Source: Candidatus Defluviicoccus seviourii (GTDB lineage Bacteria > Pseudomonadota > Alphaproteobacteria > Rhodospirillales > Defluviicoccaceae). Taken from it: a stretch of 64,000 nt of DNA. The stretch is from positions 92,807 through 156,806 of the forward strand of contig UXAT02000051.1 of assembly GCA_900609035.2 (NCBI GenBank), in the 5' to 3' direction. The position numbers and the translations under genes were made by a program. Under the pieces are notes generated by a model. That model saw only the letters and a list, made by a program, of their open reading frames with translations, had not been told where the DNA came from and ran no database searches. Positions 48,150-57,610 of the stretch are shown piece after piece (the stretch's first letter is position 1; each line of letters opens with the position of its first letter).

Positions 48150-50641
48150 GGGAGAAAGCGCCGGCAGCCCCATCTACGTTGCCGGCGGAGGCGCTGTTCG
48201 CCGCCTGTGATGAGACGCTGCTGCCGTTTGCGACCACGGCGGAACTGCCGGCCGGTGGCGATATCGTTGGCCAGGGGCGCGCCACCGAGGCGCTGCGGCT
48301 CGCGCTCGGCATGAAGGCCGCCGGCTACAACCTGTTTGCGCTGGGGCCTTCCGGCGTCGGCAAGTTCACCTTCGTGCGCCATGCCGTCGAGAAGGCGGCG
48401 CGGCGTTGGCCGACCCCGCCGGACTGGTGCTACATCAACAACTTCGCCGAACCGCACCGGCCAAAGGCGCTTGAGCTGCCGAGCGGTCGTGGCCGGCCGC
48501 TGCAGCAGGAGGCGGAGCGGTTGATCGAAGAGCTGCAGCAGGCGATCCCGGCTGCCTTCGAGACCGACGAATACCGCAGTCGCAAGAGTGCGATCCAGGA
48601 GCAGTTCAAGGAGCGGCAGGAGGAAGCCTTCTCCGCCCTGCAGGCGCAGGGGCGGGAAAATGACGTCGCACTGATCAAGACGCCGATGGGGCTCGCACTC
48701 GCGCCGACCAAGGACGGCGACGTGCTGAGCCCGCAAGACTTCGAGCAGCTCTCAGGCGAAGAAAAGCAGCGGCGCCAGGATGCCTCGGAACGACTGCAGA
48801 AGCAGCTGGAAGCGTTTTTGCGCGAGGTGCCGCGGTGGGAGCGGGAACAGCGCGAACAGTTGCGCACGCTCAACCGCGAGACGACCCAGTACGCTGTCGG
48901 CCACCTGATCGACGAGATGAAGAAGCACTGGGAGGACCTGCCCGCGGTGCTCGACCACCTCGAAGCCGTGCGCGCCGACGTGATCGAGAACGTCGAGGAT
49001 TTCCTCCCCAAAGAACAGACACCGCAGATCCTGATCGCTGCCGCAGCCGGCCGTGCGCCGCAAGGCCCGATCGCGAACCCGTTCCGCCGCTACCAGGTCA
49101 ATGTGATCGTTGATCAGCAACAGCGCGGCAACGGCGACAGCGCGCAGGAGGGGGCGCCTGTCGTCTACGAGGATCACCCGACGCTGTCCAACCTGGTCGG
49201 CCGCATCGAGCACATTGCCCAGTTCGGCACGCTGATGACGGATTTCATGCTGATCAAGGCCGGAGCGCTCCACCGTGCCAACGGCGGCTGCCTGATCCTT
49301 GACGTCCGCCGGGTGCTGATGAACAGCTTTGCCTACGAGACGCTGAAGCGCGTCCTGCGTTCGGGCTGCATCCGCATCGAGTCGGTCGCGGAGTCGCTCG
49401 GCTGGTCGACCACGATTACCCTCGAACCGGAACCGATTCCGCTCGACGTCAAGGTGATCCTGCTGGGTGATCCGCTCCTCTACTACTTGTTGAGCGCCTA
49501 CGATCCGGAGTTTTCCGAGCTGTTCCGGGTCGCGGCCGACTTCGACACCCGCATGGATCGTGATGCCGCCGGCACCCAGGCCTATGCGCAGATGATCGCG
49601 ACGATCGCGCGGACGGCGAAGCTCAAGCCGATCGACCGCGGCGGTGTCGCGCGCTTGATCGAGCACGGCGCCAGGCTTGTGGGCGACGCCGAGAAGCTGA
49701 CAACCCACGCCGATACGCTTGAAAGCCTGTTGCGCGAGGCGAACTTCTGGGCCGGCGAGGCCGATGCCGGCACCATTGGCCGCGCCCACGTGCAGCAGGC
49801 GATCGATGCCCGCACCTACCGCTCGGACCTGCTGCGCGCCCGCATCCAGGAGGAGATCGGGCGCGGCACCCTGGTTATCGAGACCGAGGGCGCGCGGGTC
49901 GGCCAAATCAACGGTTTGGCCGTGATCCAGCTCAATCACTTCGCTTTCGGCCGGCCGAGCCGGATCAGCTGCCGCGTTCGCCTCGGCAAGGGCGAGGTAA
50001 TCGACATCGAACGCGAGGTGGCGTTGGGCGGGCCGCTCCATTCCAAGGGCGTGCTGATCCTCTCGGCGTTTTTGAGTTCGCGCTATGCCCACGAGCAGCC
50101 GCTCTCGCTGAATGCCAGCTTGGTGTTCGAGCAGTCGTATTCCGGGGTTGAAGGCGACAGCGCGTCTTCGGCCGAGCTTTACGCGCTCCTCTCGGCGCTG
50201 GCGGAGATCCCGATCCGGCAATCGCTGGCGGTGACGGGCTCGGTCGACCAGCAGGGCCGGGTGCAGGCGATCGGCGGCGTCAATGAGAAGATCGAGGGCT
50301 TCTTCGATATCTGTGTCGCCCGCGGCCTTTCCGGTGAGCAGGGGGTGCTGATCCCGGCTGCAAACGTCAAGCACCTGATGCTGCGCGCCGATGTCGTCGC
50401 TGCCTGCCGCGAGGGTCGGTTCGCCGTCTACCCCGTCGAGACGATCGATCAGGGCATCACGCTCCTGACCGGCATCCCGGCGGGGGAAGCCGACGAGAAA
50501 GGAGGGTATCCGCTCGGCACGGTCAATCGCGCGGTCGCCAACCGGTTGGCCCGCTTTGTCCGCAAGGCTGTCCGCTTGGCCCGGGAAGCCGACGGTGGGA
50601 AAGGGAACCGGAACGCCAAGAGCAGGGAGGCACTGCGGTGA
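48146..50641 (+). CDS. Lon-like ATP-dependent protease (AAA_32/LonC-like)
   Basis: 831 residues. N-terminal ATP-binding domain with Walker A LGPSGVGKFT near residue 70, a long helical insert (about 130-300), a second nucleotide-binding half with GALHRANGGCLILDVRRVL, and a C-terminal Lon protease domain. The catalytic dyad is S672 (EGDSASSAEL) and K715 (GGVNEKIEGF), 43 residues apart as in Lon. It lacks the Lon N-domain and membrane helices, so it is not LonA or LonB. Starts at ATG 48146 inside the zincin stop and ends overlapping uspA (GTGA). Likely a stress-related protease of unknown targets. Confidence 0.93.
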   Translation: MREKAPAAPSTLPAEALFAACDETLLPFATTAELPAGGDIVGQGRATEALRLALGMKAAGYNLFALGPSGVGKFTFVRHAVEKAARRWPTPPDWCYINNFAEPHRPKALELPSGRGRPLQQEAERLIEELQQAIPAAFETDEYRSRKSAIQEQFKERQEEAFSALQAQGRENDVALIKTPMGLALAPTKDGDVLSPQDFEQLSGEEKQRRQDASERLQKQLEAFLREVPRWEREQREQLRTLNRETTQYAVGHLIDEMKKHWEDLPAVLDHLEAVRADVIENVEDFLPKEQTPQILIAAAAGRAPQGPIANPFRRYQVNVIVDQQQRGNGDSAQEGAPVVYEDHPTLSNLVGRIEHIAQFGTLMTDFMLIKAGALHRANGGCLILDVRRVLMNSFAYETLKRVLRSGCIRIESVAESLGWSTTITLEPEPIPLDVKVILLGDPLLYYLLSAYDPEFSELFRVAADFDTRMDRDAAGTQAYAQMIATIARTAKLKPIDRGGVARLIEHGARLVGDAEKLTTHADTLESLLREANFWAGEADAGTIGRAHVQQAIDARTYRSDLLRARIQEEIGRGTLVIETEGARVGQINGLAVIQLNHFAFGRPSRISCRVRLGKGEVIDIEREVALGGPLHSKGVLILSAFLSSRYAHEQPLSLNASLVFEQSYSGVEGDSASSAELYALLSALAEIPIRQSLAVTGSVDQQGRVQAIGGVNEKIEGFFDICVARGLSGEQGVLIPAANVKHLMLRADVVAACREGRFAVYPVETIDQGITLLTGIPAGEADEKGGYPLGTVNRAVANRLARFVRKAVRLAREADGGKGNRNAKSREALR

Positions 50642-51534
50642 GCGCCCCGCCGGCCGGCGGCGATCCCGAGGTGCGGCGCCGTTTTCGCCGGGTTGTCGTC
50701 GCCTTCGATTGGGGCAGCGAGAATGCCGGCGCGGTCGAGCTGGTGGCGGCGCTGGCGGAGCGTCTGCGCGCCGAACTGAAGGCGATGTTCGTCGAGGATA
50801 TCGACCTCATGCGCTTGGCCGAGCATCCGCACGTGTTTGCCTTCAGCGCGTTGTCTGCGACCGGGCAACAGTTGGCGGCAGACCACCTGCGGCGCGTCTT
50901 GCGCTCCCGGCTGGCGCGCAGCCGCGAGGCGATTGAGGCGGCGGCCGAGCGCCGGCAGCTCAAGTATGCCTTCGAGGTGCGCCAGGGAAGGCTCCTGGCC
51001 GAGGCACTGAAGGCTGCCGAAAGCGAGGATCTGGTGATCCTGAGCTGGACTGCCGGCGGGGGGACAACGTCCTTTGGTCCAGGGCAAGCGCCGCCTGTCG
51101 TGATCGCCCAGGCGCTGGCGGAGGCGCACGCGCGCTCGGTGCTGCTCCTGCATCCAGAGGCACCGGCCGGCGGGTCGCTGGTTCTCGCCTACGATGGCTC
51201 AGCCGGGGCTGATGCGGCACTCTTGGCCGCGCTTGAGGTCGCGGACGAGGACGGCGGCGCCATCGAGGTCGCCCTGCTTTCTGGCCGGACCGCGGAGGTC
51301 GAGCGCTGGGCGGAGACGATCCGGCAGACGCTCGCGGACTATCCGGCCCGCGGCGGCCGGTTCCGGGCGCGGTTGATCGCCTTTCCCGGTGACGGACTGG
51401 AGGGCGTCTGTCGCACCGCGGCGCGGCTGGGCGCGTCGCTGATCGTGCTGGGGGCCGATCTCGCGCTCGCCCAGCATGACACCGGCCGCCGTGCGCTTGA
51501 GCGGGTCGGCTGCTCGGTGCTGCTGGTGCGGTAG
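50638..51534 (+). CDS. tandem universal stress protein
   Basis: 298 residues from GTG 50638, two USP folds. The first (RRVVVAFDWGSENAGAVELVAALAERLRAELKAMFVED) lacks a complete ATP motif; the second has LVLAYDGSAGADAALLAALEVA and ends IVLGADLALAQHDTGRRALERVGCSVLLVR, where the usual GxxGxxx(9)G(S/T) is poorly kept. Thus it may not bind ATP. Overlaps the Lon-like gene; the three-gene unit zincin, Lon-like, USP suggests a proteostasis response. Confidence 0.85.
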   Translation: MSAPPAGGDPEVRRRFRRVVVAFDWGSENAGAVELVAALAERLRAELKAMFVEDIDLMRLAEHPHVFAFSALSATGQQLAADHLRRVLRSRLARSREAIEAAAERRQLKYAFEVRQGRLLAEALKAAESEDLVILSWTAGGGTTSFGPGQAPPVVIAQALAEAHARSVLLLHPEAPAGGSLVLAYDGSAGADAALLAALEVADEDGGAIEVALLSGRTAEVERWAETIRQTLADYPARGGRFRARLIAFPGDGLEGVCRTAARLGASLIVLGADLALAQHDTGRRALERVGCSVLLVR

Positions 51535-51554
51535 GGCGGGCAAAGGCGCGGCGA

Positions 51555-51962
51555 TCATCGGGCGGAGCGGTGCAGGAAGTCGCCGGAGGGGATTAGCGGC
51601 AGATCCTCGGTATGGTGGATGTAAAGGTAGATCCAGGCCTGCACGGCTTCGCCGGACGCGAGTGTCAGGGGGCAGCGTTTCCGCGCGTACTCTGGATCCT
51701 GGCCAAAACCGGGACCGCATCCTTCATACCGGTCCAGGCGGCGAAACACGAAATCAGGCGCCCGCAAGCGGTAAATTTCGCCCAGCACCGTATGCCTCGG
51801 GTTGGCGGATGCAACCGCGCCCGGATAGGTGCCGATCCGGTAAAGGAGGCCCTGAAACGTCGCCATGCCGACAAAGGTGCCCGATCGCGCGATCAGTCCA
51901 TGCATGCGGCTGCCCGCGCCACGGCGTAAGGTGCCATAGACGAACAGGAGTTCTGGGCGCAT
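51555..51962 (-). CDS. gamma-glutamylcyclotransferase-like (AIG2/GGACT) protein
   Basis: 135 residues from ATG 51962; GTG 52049 would overlap the moeA stop (GTGA) and add 29 residues. LFVYGTLRRGAGSRMHGLI is the hallmark substrate loop, ATFQGLLYRIGTYPGAV follows, and FRRLDRYEGC contains the likely catalytic Glu. Such proteins cyclise gamma-glutamyl amines or are of unknown substrate. Downstream of moeA, possibly on the same transcript. Confidence 0.9.
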   Translation of the reverse strand: MRPELLFVYGTLRRGAGSRMHGLIARSGTFVGMATFQGLLYRIGTYPGAVASANPRHTVLGEIYRLRAPDFVFRRLDRYEGCGPGFGQDPEYARKRCPLTLASGEAVQAWIYLYIHHTEDLPLIPSGDFLHRSAR

Positions 51963-52045
51963 TCCGATCCCTCTGCCGTTAGTCCTGGCGCTTCGCTTGC
52001 GGCAAGGCCTGGCCTCGGGAAGCATCGCTGCCAGAGTTTCGCCGC

Positions 52046-53260
52046 TCACACCGCCGGGCCGGCGGTATCGAAGCGCAGGATCGGCACCGGCTCGCCGGCG
52101 TGCGCGGGCGGGGCGTGCGGCGGGCGGATGACGAGGCAGTCGGCGGCGGCCAAGAGGCGCAGCATCGCGCTGTCCTGCTGGGGATACGGCGTTGCGACCC
52201 GATTGCCTGAGGCATCGAGGGCCAGCGTGCTGCGCAGGTAATCCTGGCGCCCGTCGTTTCCGGGCAGATCGCGGCCCAGCAACGTCGTCTCCTCCTGATC
52301 AAAGGCACCGTCCAGGCCCGCGAGCGCGGCCAGCATCGGCTTCAGAAACACCACCGCCGAGACGCCGACCGAGACCGGATTGCCCGGCAGGCCCAGAACC
52401 GGCAATGGCCCCAGCCGGCCGAACAGGGTCGGCTTGCCTGGTCGCATCGCGAGGTTCTGGAAGATCACCGTCCCCCCTTCCTGCTCCAGGACCGGCCGGA
52501 CGAGGTCGCGGTCGCCGACCGAGGCGCCGCCGAGTGTGATGAGGAGATCGGCGCCCGCGGCGGCCTCGAACGCGGCGCGCAACGACGCTTCCTCATCGGC
52601 GGCGATGCCGAGAGCGATTGGCTCGCCACCCAGAGCGCGTACCGCACTCGCAACGAGAAAGGAGTTGGAGTTGACGATCCGGCTGCCGTCGAGTGGTTCA
52701 CCCGGCATGCGCAACTCGGAGCCGGTCGCCAGCACGGCCACGCGCGGCCGCCTGCGAACGGTGAGCCAGGGCACGTTCATCGCTGCGCACAGCGCCACGT
52801 CGCGCGCGCCCAAGGCTTGCCCGGTCTTGAGCAGCCGATCCCCCATCTTGAAGTCGAGGCCCGCCGGCCGGATGAAGCGGCCAAGCTTCGGCGCGACGCG
52901 GAAGGTGACGTGATTGCCTTCAAGTTCGGCATCTTCTTGGATGACGATCGCATCGGCGCCATCGGGCACCGGTGCGCCGGTGAGGATGCGCACCGCTTCG
53001 CCGGGACCAAGCGCCCGCGCAATGCCTTGGCCGGCCGCCGCTGCGCCGACCACCAACAGCGTCGCCGGCACCGTTGCGACATCTGCAGCGCGGACCGCAT
53101 AGCCGTCCATCGCCGAGACGGCAACGGGCGGATGGGTGAGCCGCGCTTCGACGTCCGTTGCCAGCACCCGGCCCCACGCTTGATCGAGACTCACCACCTC
53201 CGCGGGAACGGGGCGCAAGGCATCCCTGATCAGGCGCAAGGCGTCTGCGACCGGGAGCAT
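52046..53260 (-). CDS. moeA: molybdopterin molybdenumtransferase MoeA
   Basis: 404 residues. MoeA inserts molybdate into adenylated molybdopterin. SAMDGYAVRAADV, ILTGAPVPDGADAIVIQED, VLATGSEL, LITLGGASVGDRD, LAMRPGKPTLFG and LGLPGNPVSVGVSAVVF are all standard. Full length. Three bases after moaC, so the pair forms an operon for Moco synthesis. Confidence 0.97.
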   Translation of the reverse strand: MLPVADALRLIRDALRPVPAEVVSLDQAWGRVLATDVEARLTHPPVAVSAMDGYAVRAADVATVPATLLVVGAAAAGQGIARALGPGEAVRILTGAPVPDGADAIVIQEDAELEGNHVTFRVAPKLGRFIRPAGLDFKMGDRLLKTGQALGARDVALCAAMNVPWLTVRRRPRVAVLATGSELRMPGEPLDGSRIVNSNSFLVASAVRALGGEPIALGIAADEEASLRAAFEAAAGADLLITLGGASVGDRDLVRPVLEQEGGTVIFQNLAMRPGKPTLFGRLGPLPVLGLPGNPVSVGVSAVVFLKPMLAALAGLDGAFDQEETTLLGRDLPGNDGRQDYLRSTLALDASGNRVATPYPQQDSAMLRLLAAADCLVIRPPHAPPAHAGEPVPILRFDTAGPAV

Positions 53261-53263
53261 CGC

Positions 53264-53740
53264 TTAAGGGGCCTCGAACAGCCCGGAGCGGCCGCCCTCT
53301 TTGCGCACCAGGCGCAGATCGGTGATGCGCATGCCGCGATCGATCGCTTTCACCATGTCGTATAGTGTGAGCGCTGCCACCGCAGCCGCCGTCAGCGCCT
53401 CCATCTCGACGCCGGTGCGGGCATTGACGCTGCATTCGGCCGTGATGTCGGCCGCCGACCGCTGGGCATCGAGCACGATGTCGACGCTCGCGGCGGAGAG
53501 CGGCAATGAATGGCACAAGGGGATCAGAGCGTCGGTGCGCTTGGCCGCCATGATGCCGGCGAGCCTGGCGACGGCGAGCACGTCACCCTTGGCGGCGCTA
53601 CCGGTGCGGATCACGTCCAGGGTGGCAGGCTGCATCAGCACGCTCACCTTCGCCGTCGCTGTGCGCTCGGTGACCGCCTTCGCGCTGACATCGACCATGC
53701 GTGCCTGGCCGTCCTCGTCGACGTGGCTGAGCCGCGACAC
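53264..53740 (-). CDS. moaC: cyclic pyranopterin monophosphate synthase MoaC
   Basis: 158 residues from GTG 53740, chosen because GGAGG stands 6 nt upstream; the open frame extends to 53788 but crosses an inverted repeat. MoaC, with MoaA, makes cPMP from [37 protein letters not shown] and [26 protein letters not shown] carry the catalytic Lys and Asp regions. Nested inverted repeats lie 20-73 bp upstream. Confidence 0.96.
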   Translation of the reverse strand: MSRLSHVDEDGQARMVDVSAKAVTERTATAKVSVLMQPATLDVIRTGSAAKGDVLAVARLAGIMAAKRTDALIPLCHSLPLSAASVDIVLDAQRSAADITAECSVNARTGVEMEALTAAAVAALTLYDMVKAIDRGMRITDLRLVRKEGGRSGLFEAP

Positions 53741-53759
53741 CGCCACCCTCCGTTCTGCC

Positions 53760-53787
53760 TGTGCCAGAGCACTAGTGCACTGGCACA
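53760..53787. promoter_or_regulatory. 28-bp near-perfect palindrome upstream of moaC
   Basis: TGTGCCAG at 53760-53767 and CTGGCACA at 53780-53787 flank the self-complementary GCACTAGTGC (53769-53778); one pair in the whole stretch is mismatched. It lies 20 bp before the moaC start. It could be an operator or an RNA hairpin; no known motif is recognised. Confidence 0.7.
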
Positions 53788-53813
53788 AACAGAGCCTACA
53801 TCCTGTTTGTGCC
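53782..53813. repeat. inverted repeat overlapping the moaC palindrome
   Basis: Perfect 11-bp arms GGCACAAACAG (53782-53792) and CTGTTTGTGCC (53803-53813) with a 10-nt loop. The first arm reuses the right edge of the 53760-53787 palindrome, so on RNA the two hairpins cannot form fully together. Confidence 0.7.
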
Positions 53814-53888
53814 GAAAGTGAACGCGATTCAATAGGTTGTGAAGCGACAACCTTGCTCGGGCGTGAATCGCCCGATTGGGTCGCTGCA

Positions 53889-54425
53889 CTAGCGTCCGGT
53901 GATCACCATGATCATTTGCCGGCCTTCGACTTTCGGCAGCTGCTCGACCTTGATAATGCTGTCCAGATCGCCGCGGACTCGCTCCAGCACCTTCAACCCC
54001 AGGTCCTGGTGCGCCAGCTCGCGGCCCCGGAAGCGGATGGTCACCTTGACCTTATCCCCTTCCTCAATGAAGCGGCGCATGCTGCGCATCTTGACCTGGT
54101 AGTCGTGCTCATCGATCGAGGGGCGCATCTTAATCTCTTTGACCTCGATCACCTTCTGCTTTTTGCGAGCCTCGCTCTTTTTCTTTTGGGACTCGTACTT
54201 GAACTTTCCGTAGTCAAGGATCTTGCAGACCGGCGGGTCGGCGTTAGGGGACACCTCGACCAAATCGAGGCCGGACTCAGAGGCCACCCGAAGGGCCTCG
54301 CGGATCGGCAAGACACCGAGCTGGGTTGCGTTCTGATCGACCACCAGAACCATGCTGGCGTTGATTTCGTCGTTGATCCGCGGACCCTCACGCGATTGAG
54401 GGAGCGGCGTGCTTGGCCGTGCGAT
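53889..54425 (-). CDS. infC: translation initiation factor IF-3 (ATC start)
   Basis: 178 residues if it begins at ATC 54425, six bases after a strong AAGGAGG. The first in-frame ATG is 24 codons later, which would delete the conserved [10 protein letters not shown]-terminus. IF-3 genes typically use a rare start codon as part of autogenous control. The rest is typical: [43 protein letters not shown], then [40 protein letters not shown]. Lies downstream of thrS on the same strand, 247 bp apart. rpmI and rplT do not follow; moaC does. Confidence 0.95.
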   Translation of the reverse strand: MARPSTPLPQSREGPRINDEINASMVLVVDQNATQLGVLPIREALRVASESGLDLVEVSPNADPPVCKILDYGKFKYESQKKKSEARKKQKVIEVKEIKMRPSIDEHDYQVKMRSMRRFIEEGDKVKVTIRFRGRELAHQDLGLKVLERVRGDLDSIIKVEQLPKVEGRQMIMVITGR

Positions 54426-54672
54426 CGTCAGCCTCCTTGTCTATGGGGAGTCGTTGCGGACGCAGACAGTACGCGACCGCAGCCTTTGCCGACGCGCTCA
54501 AGCGGCGCGCGCAAGTCGGCAGGGGAACTCACTGGAGAACCAGCGGAAAAGGCAAACACTCACAGTGCCACATACGGGAAGCGTCCCCCCAGTGGCTGTG
54601 AAGCGAACAACCGGCGTGGTCTCGCAAACGTGTCCTCTTTGCCTCTTTCCTGTGCCGCGTCCGGCTCACAGC

Positions 54673-56610
54673 TTATGCCGGCGAGACAGCCTCATTCCGT
54701 AGTGTATCAACGAAAAGCTCAAGAGCAACAGTTTCTTGGGCTTTGCTGCCGAGTCGGCGCACGGCAACCGTGCCGTCCGCCTGTTCGCGCGCGCCGACCG
54801 CGAGCAGCACCGGTATCTTGGCGAGCGTGTGCTCGCGCACCTTGTAGCCGATCTTTTCGTTGCGTTGGTCGAGCTCCGCCCGCACTCCGGCTGCCCGCAG
54901 GGCATCGTAGACCGAGAGTGCGTAGGCATCCGCCTCGTTGGTGATGGTCGCTACCACCGCTTGGACCGGCGCCAGCCACATCGGCAGCCGGCCGGCGTAG
55001 TGCTCGACGAGGATGCCGATGAAGCGTTCGAACGAGCCAAGAATGGCTCGGTGCAGCATGACAGGGCGGTGCTTGCCGCCATCCTCGCCGACGTAGGCGG
55101 CATCGAGCCGCTCCGGCAGGACGAAATCGACCTGGAGGGTGCCAAGCTGCCAGTCGCGGCCGATCGCGTCCTTCAGTACGAACTCAAGCTTCGGCCCATA
55201 GAAGGCGCCTTCGCCCGGGTTGAGGGTGGTGTTGAGCCCCGCGGCCGTGGTGGCCGCGCGCAGCGCCGACTCTGCCTTGTCCCAGGTCTCGTCCGAGCCG
55301 GCACGTTTGGCCGGTCGGTCGGAGAACTTGACGCTCACCGCATCGAAGCCGAAATCGCGATAGACGCTCTGCAGGAGCGCGCAAAACGCTTCCGTCTCCG
55401 AGGTGATCTGCTCCTCGGTGCAGAAGATGTGCGCATCATCCTGGACGAACGCGCGCACCCGCATCAGGCCGTGCAGCGCGCCGGATGGCTCGTTGCGATG
55501 GCAGGAGCCGAATTCCGCCATCCGGAGCGGCAGGTCGCGGTAGCTTTTGATGCCCTGGCGGTAGATCTGCACGTGGCCGGGGCAGTTCATCGGCTTGAGT
55601 GCCAGCACGCGGTCTTCGGCTTCGGCCGTGAACATGTGCTCGCGGAACTTCTCCCAGTGGCCGGAGCGTTCCCACAGGCTGCGGTCGATCAGCTGCGGCG
55701 TCCGCACCTCGACGTAGCCGGACCCCTCCAGTCGCCTGCGCATGTAGGCCTGCAGCGTGCGGTAAAGGGTCCAGCCGTTGGGATGCCAGAACACCGCGCC
55801 TGCAGCCTCGTCCTGGAAGTGATAAAGCCCAAGCTCGCGCCCCAGCCGGCGGTGGTCGCGGCGCTCGGCCTCCTCCAGCATATGCAGGTATGCATCCAGC
55901 GCTGCCTGCGTCGGCCAGGCAGTGCCGTAGATACGCTGCAGCATCGGATTGCGGGAATCGCCGCGCCAGTAGGCCCCCGCCACCTTGGTGAGCTTGAAGG
56001 CGGTGCCGAGCCGGCCAGTGGAGGCCAAGTGCGGGCCGCGGCACAGATCGAGCCAGTTGCCCTGGCGGTAGATGGTGATCGGCTGCCCTTCCGGGATGTC
56101 GGCAACGATCTCAGCCTTGTAATGCTCGCCGATCGAGCGGAAGTACGCAATCGCTTCCGTCCGCTCCCACTCCTCGCGGCGGATCGGCTCGTCACGCGCC
56201 ACGATCTCGCGCATGCGCGCCTCGATGGTCGCGAGGTCGGCCGGCGTGAAAGGCTCGTCGCGGGCGAAATCGTAATAGAAGCCGTTCTCGATGGCAGGCC
56301 CGATGGTGACTTGGGTGCCAGGGAACAGTTCCTGCACCGCTTGCGCCATCACGTGGGCGGCATCGTGCCGTATCAACTCGAGCGCATCGGCATCCGCCGC
56401 GGTAATGACGGCGACTTCGGCGTCTTCGGTCAGCGGTCGGGAGAGATCTCGCAGTTCGCCGTTAACGCGGAGCGCCAGCGCGCCGGCACCACCGTCGGCA
56501 CTCAAGTCGCGGGCGATCTCAAGGCCAGACGTGCCGCTCGCATACGTGCGCTGGCGACCGTCCTCGGCACTGATTCGTACGCGCGCCATTGCCTCTCGGG
56601 GTGCATCCAC
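54673..56610 (-). CDS. thrS: threonyl-tRNA synthetase
   Basis: 645 residues from ATG 56610; ATG 56589 ([11 protein letters not shown]) is the alternative that matches the usual TGS start. N-terminal TGS domain, an editing domain with [11 protein letters not shown] (HxxxH) near residue 90, and the class II core with [16 protein letters not shown], the zinc cysteine in [43 protein letters not shown] (motif 2) and [15 protein letters not shown] (motif 3). An anticodon-binding domain ends it. Editing and catalytic sites look intact. Confidence 0.97.
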   Translation of the reverse strand: MDAPREAMARVRISAEDGRQRTYASGTSGLEIARDLSADGGAGALALRVNGELRDLSRPLTEDAEVAVITAADADALELIRHDAAHVMAQAVQELFPGTQVTIGPAIENGFYYDFARDEPFTPADLATIEARMREIVARDEPIRREEWERTEAIAYFRSIGEHYKAEIVADIPEGQPITIYRQGNWLDLCRGPHLASTGRLGTAFKLTKVAGAYWRGDSRNPMLQRIYGTAWPTQAALDAYLHMLEEAERRDHRRLGRELGLYHFQDEAAGAVFWHPNGWTLYRTLQAYMRRRLEGSGYVEVRTPQLIDRSLWERSGHWEKFREHMFTAEAEDRVLALKPMNCPGHVQIYRQGIKSYRDLPLRMAEFGSCHRNEPSGALHGLMRVRAFVQDDAHIFCTEEQITSETEAFCALLQSVYRDFGFDAVSVKFSDRPAKRAGSDETWDKAESALRAATTAAGLNTTLNPGEGAFYGPKLEFVLKDAIGRDWQLGTLQVDFVLPERLDAAYVGEDGGKHRPVMLHRAILGSFERFIGILVEHYAGRLPMWLAPVQAVVATITNEADAYALSVYDALRAAGVRAELDQRNEKIGYKVREHTLAKIPVLLAVGAREQADGTVAVRRLGSKAQETVALELFVDTLRNEAVSPA

Positions 56611-56725
56611 GGCTTCCCTTGCTCCATCTCGCTGTTTCGGAGTGCGATCGCGTGATGGCTGCGCACTCTAGAGATGGACCGGGGGCTGTCAAGGCGACTG
56701 CGCGTCTGTGTGCGCTGCGCCCTGT

Positions 56726-57463
56726 TCAGAACCGGATTTCGATCTTGGCACCACAGGTGAACGCGGACGGCATCGGTTGCGTCGGGCCGTCGACGCCGAA
56801 CCCGATCATGGTGCTGGCCGTGATCAGTGGCCCCAAGGCATCGCCGCCGAACACCAGCCGGGCGCGGAGTTCGTAGCCGGCATCGGAACTCTCCCCGCCA
56901 GCGCCGCCGCCGAGTTCGCCGACGATGAACCGGGTCCGCGATGACGGGCTGCCGGTTGCGAGCGCCAGCGTGTCGACCTGGGCACCCATACCCCAGTCCC
57001 ACGCGTCGGCGCGGCTGGCGCGGCCATCCTTAGCCGGGGAAGGGTAGGTGTACATCCGGCGATCGCCAAAGGCAGCGAACAGGGCCCAGCCGTGGCGGTC
57101 GATGGGTCCGAACGGCACGTCACGTGTGGCCAACGCAGGAAAGCGGATCGGCGGCATGATGCATCCCGGCCCCGGGCGACAGTCAGGGGCCCGGCCGGTC
57201 CGTGTCGGGGACGACTGGGTGAGTGCGGCCGCTGCCACCGGCAGGTAGCCGAGCACGAAGGACAGCCACGGCTCGTCCTCTTCGGACGCATTGATGCCGG
57301 ACGATGCACTCCCGGTAAGACCCACACCGTGCGTGGCGGTCGTTTCGAACGCCGCCGCGGGTTCCGGCAGCGCCGCGAGGCCAAGTGCGCTTGCGATAGC
57401 GCAGGCACAGCTCACCGCCTTAACCCGGGACCCGCTGTCGCGTGCACCTCGGAGATTTGCCAT
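56726..57463 (-). CDS. secreted protein of unknown function, possible outer-membrane protein
   Basis: 245 residues. A signal peptide (about 1-38, ending PAAAF) is followed by a region with LSFVLGYLPVAAAALTQS, two cysteines in DCRPGPGC, alternating polar and hydrophobic stretches (YELRARLVFGGDALGPLITASTMIGFGVDG) and a C-terminal KIEIRF. The terminal phenylalanine and beta-like repeats suggest a barrel, but it is short and I recognise no family. Located between thrS and an alpha/beta hydrolase gene. Confidence 0.6.
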   Translation of the reverse strand: MANLRGARDSGSRVKAVSCACAIASALGLAALPEPAAAFETTATHGVGLTGSASSGINASEEDEPWLSFVLGYLPVAAAALTQSSPTRTGRAPDCRPGPGCIMPPIRFPALATRDVPFGPIDRHGWALFAAFGDRRMYTYPSPAKDGRASRADAWDWGMGAQVDTLALATGSPSSRTRFIVGELGGGAGGESSDAGYELRARLVFGGDALGPLITASTMIGFGVDGPTQPMPSAFTCGAKIEIRF

Positions 57464-57522
57464 GGCCTTGAACTCGCTGGACAGTGGGGGTGTTTATGCG
57501 GATGATTAAGCGCAGATTGCAG

Positions 57523-57538
57523 TTACCATCCGCTTAAC
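57523..57538 (+). promoter_or_regulatory. possible CtrA-like site (one mismatch)
   Basis: TTAC-N7-TTAAC, 73 bp before the TTG start of the alpha/beta hydrolase gene and on its strand. One mismatch to TTAA-N7-TTAAC. Reported only because the window has other CtrA-like sites. Confidence 0.28.
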
Positions 57539-57610
57539 ATTTCGTTCTACGAGTGCGGGAAACGCGTTTTTCTATGACGGCAGTCACTGCACTGCCGCAG
57601 GGAGTTTTTC

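Noticed and set aside
48752..50374. 540-codon frame opposite the Lon-like gene
   Set aside because: Shadow frame; the Lon dyad proves the plus-strand reading.
53741..53788. Upstream extension of moaC to ATG 53788
   Set aside because: It would translate through the inverted repeat; GTG 53740 has the proper ribosome binding site and family length.
54736..56655. 639-codon frame opposite thrS
   Set aside because: Shadow of thrS, which is fully conserved.
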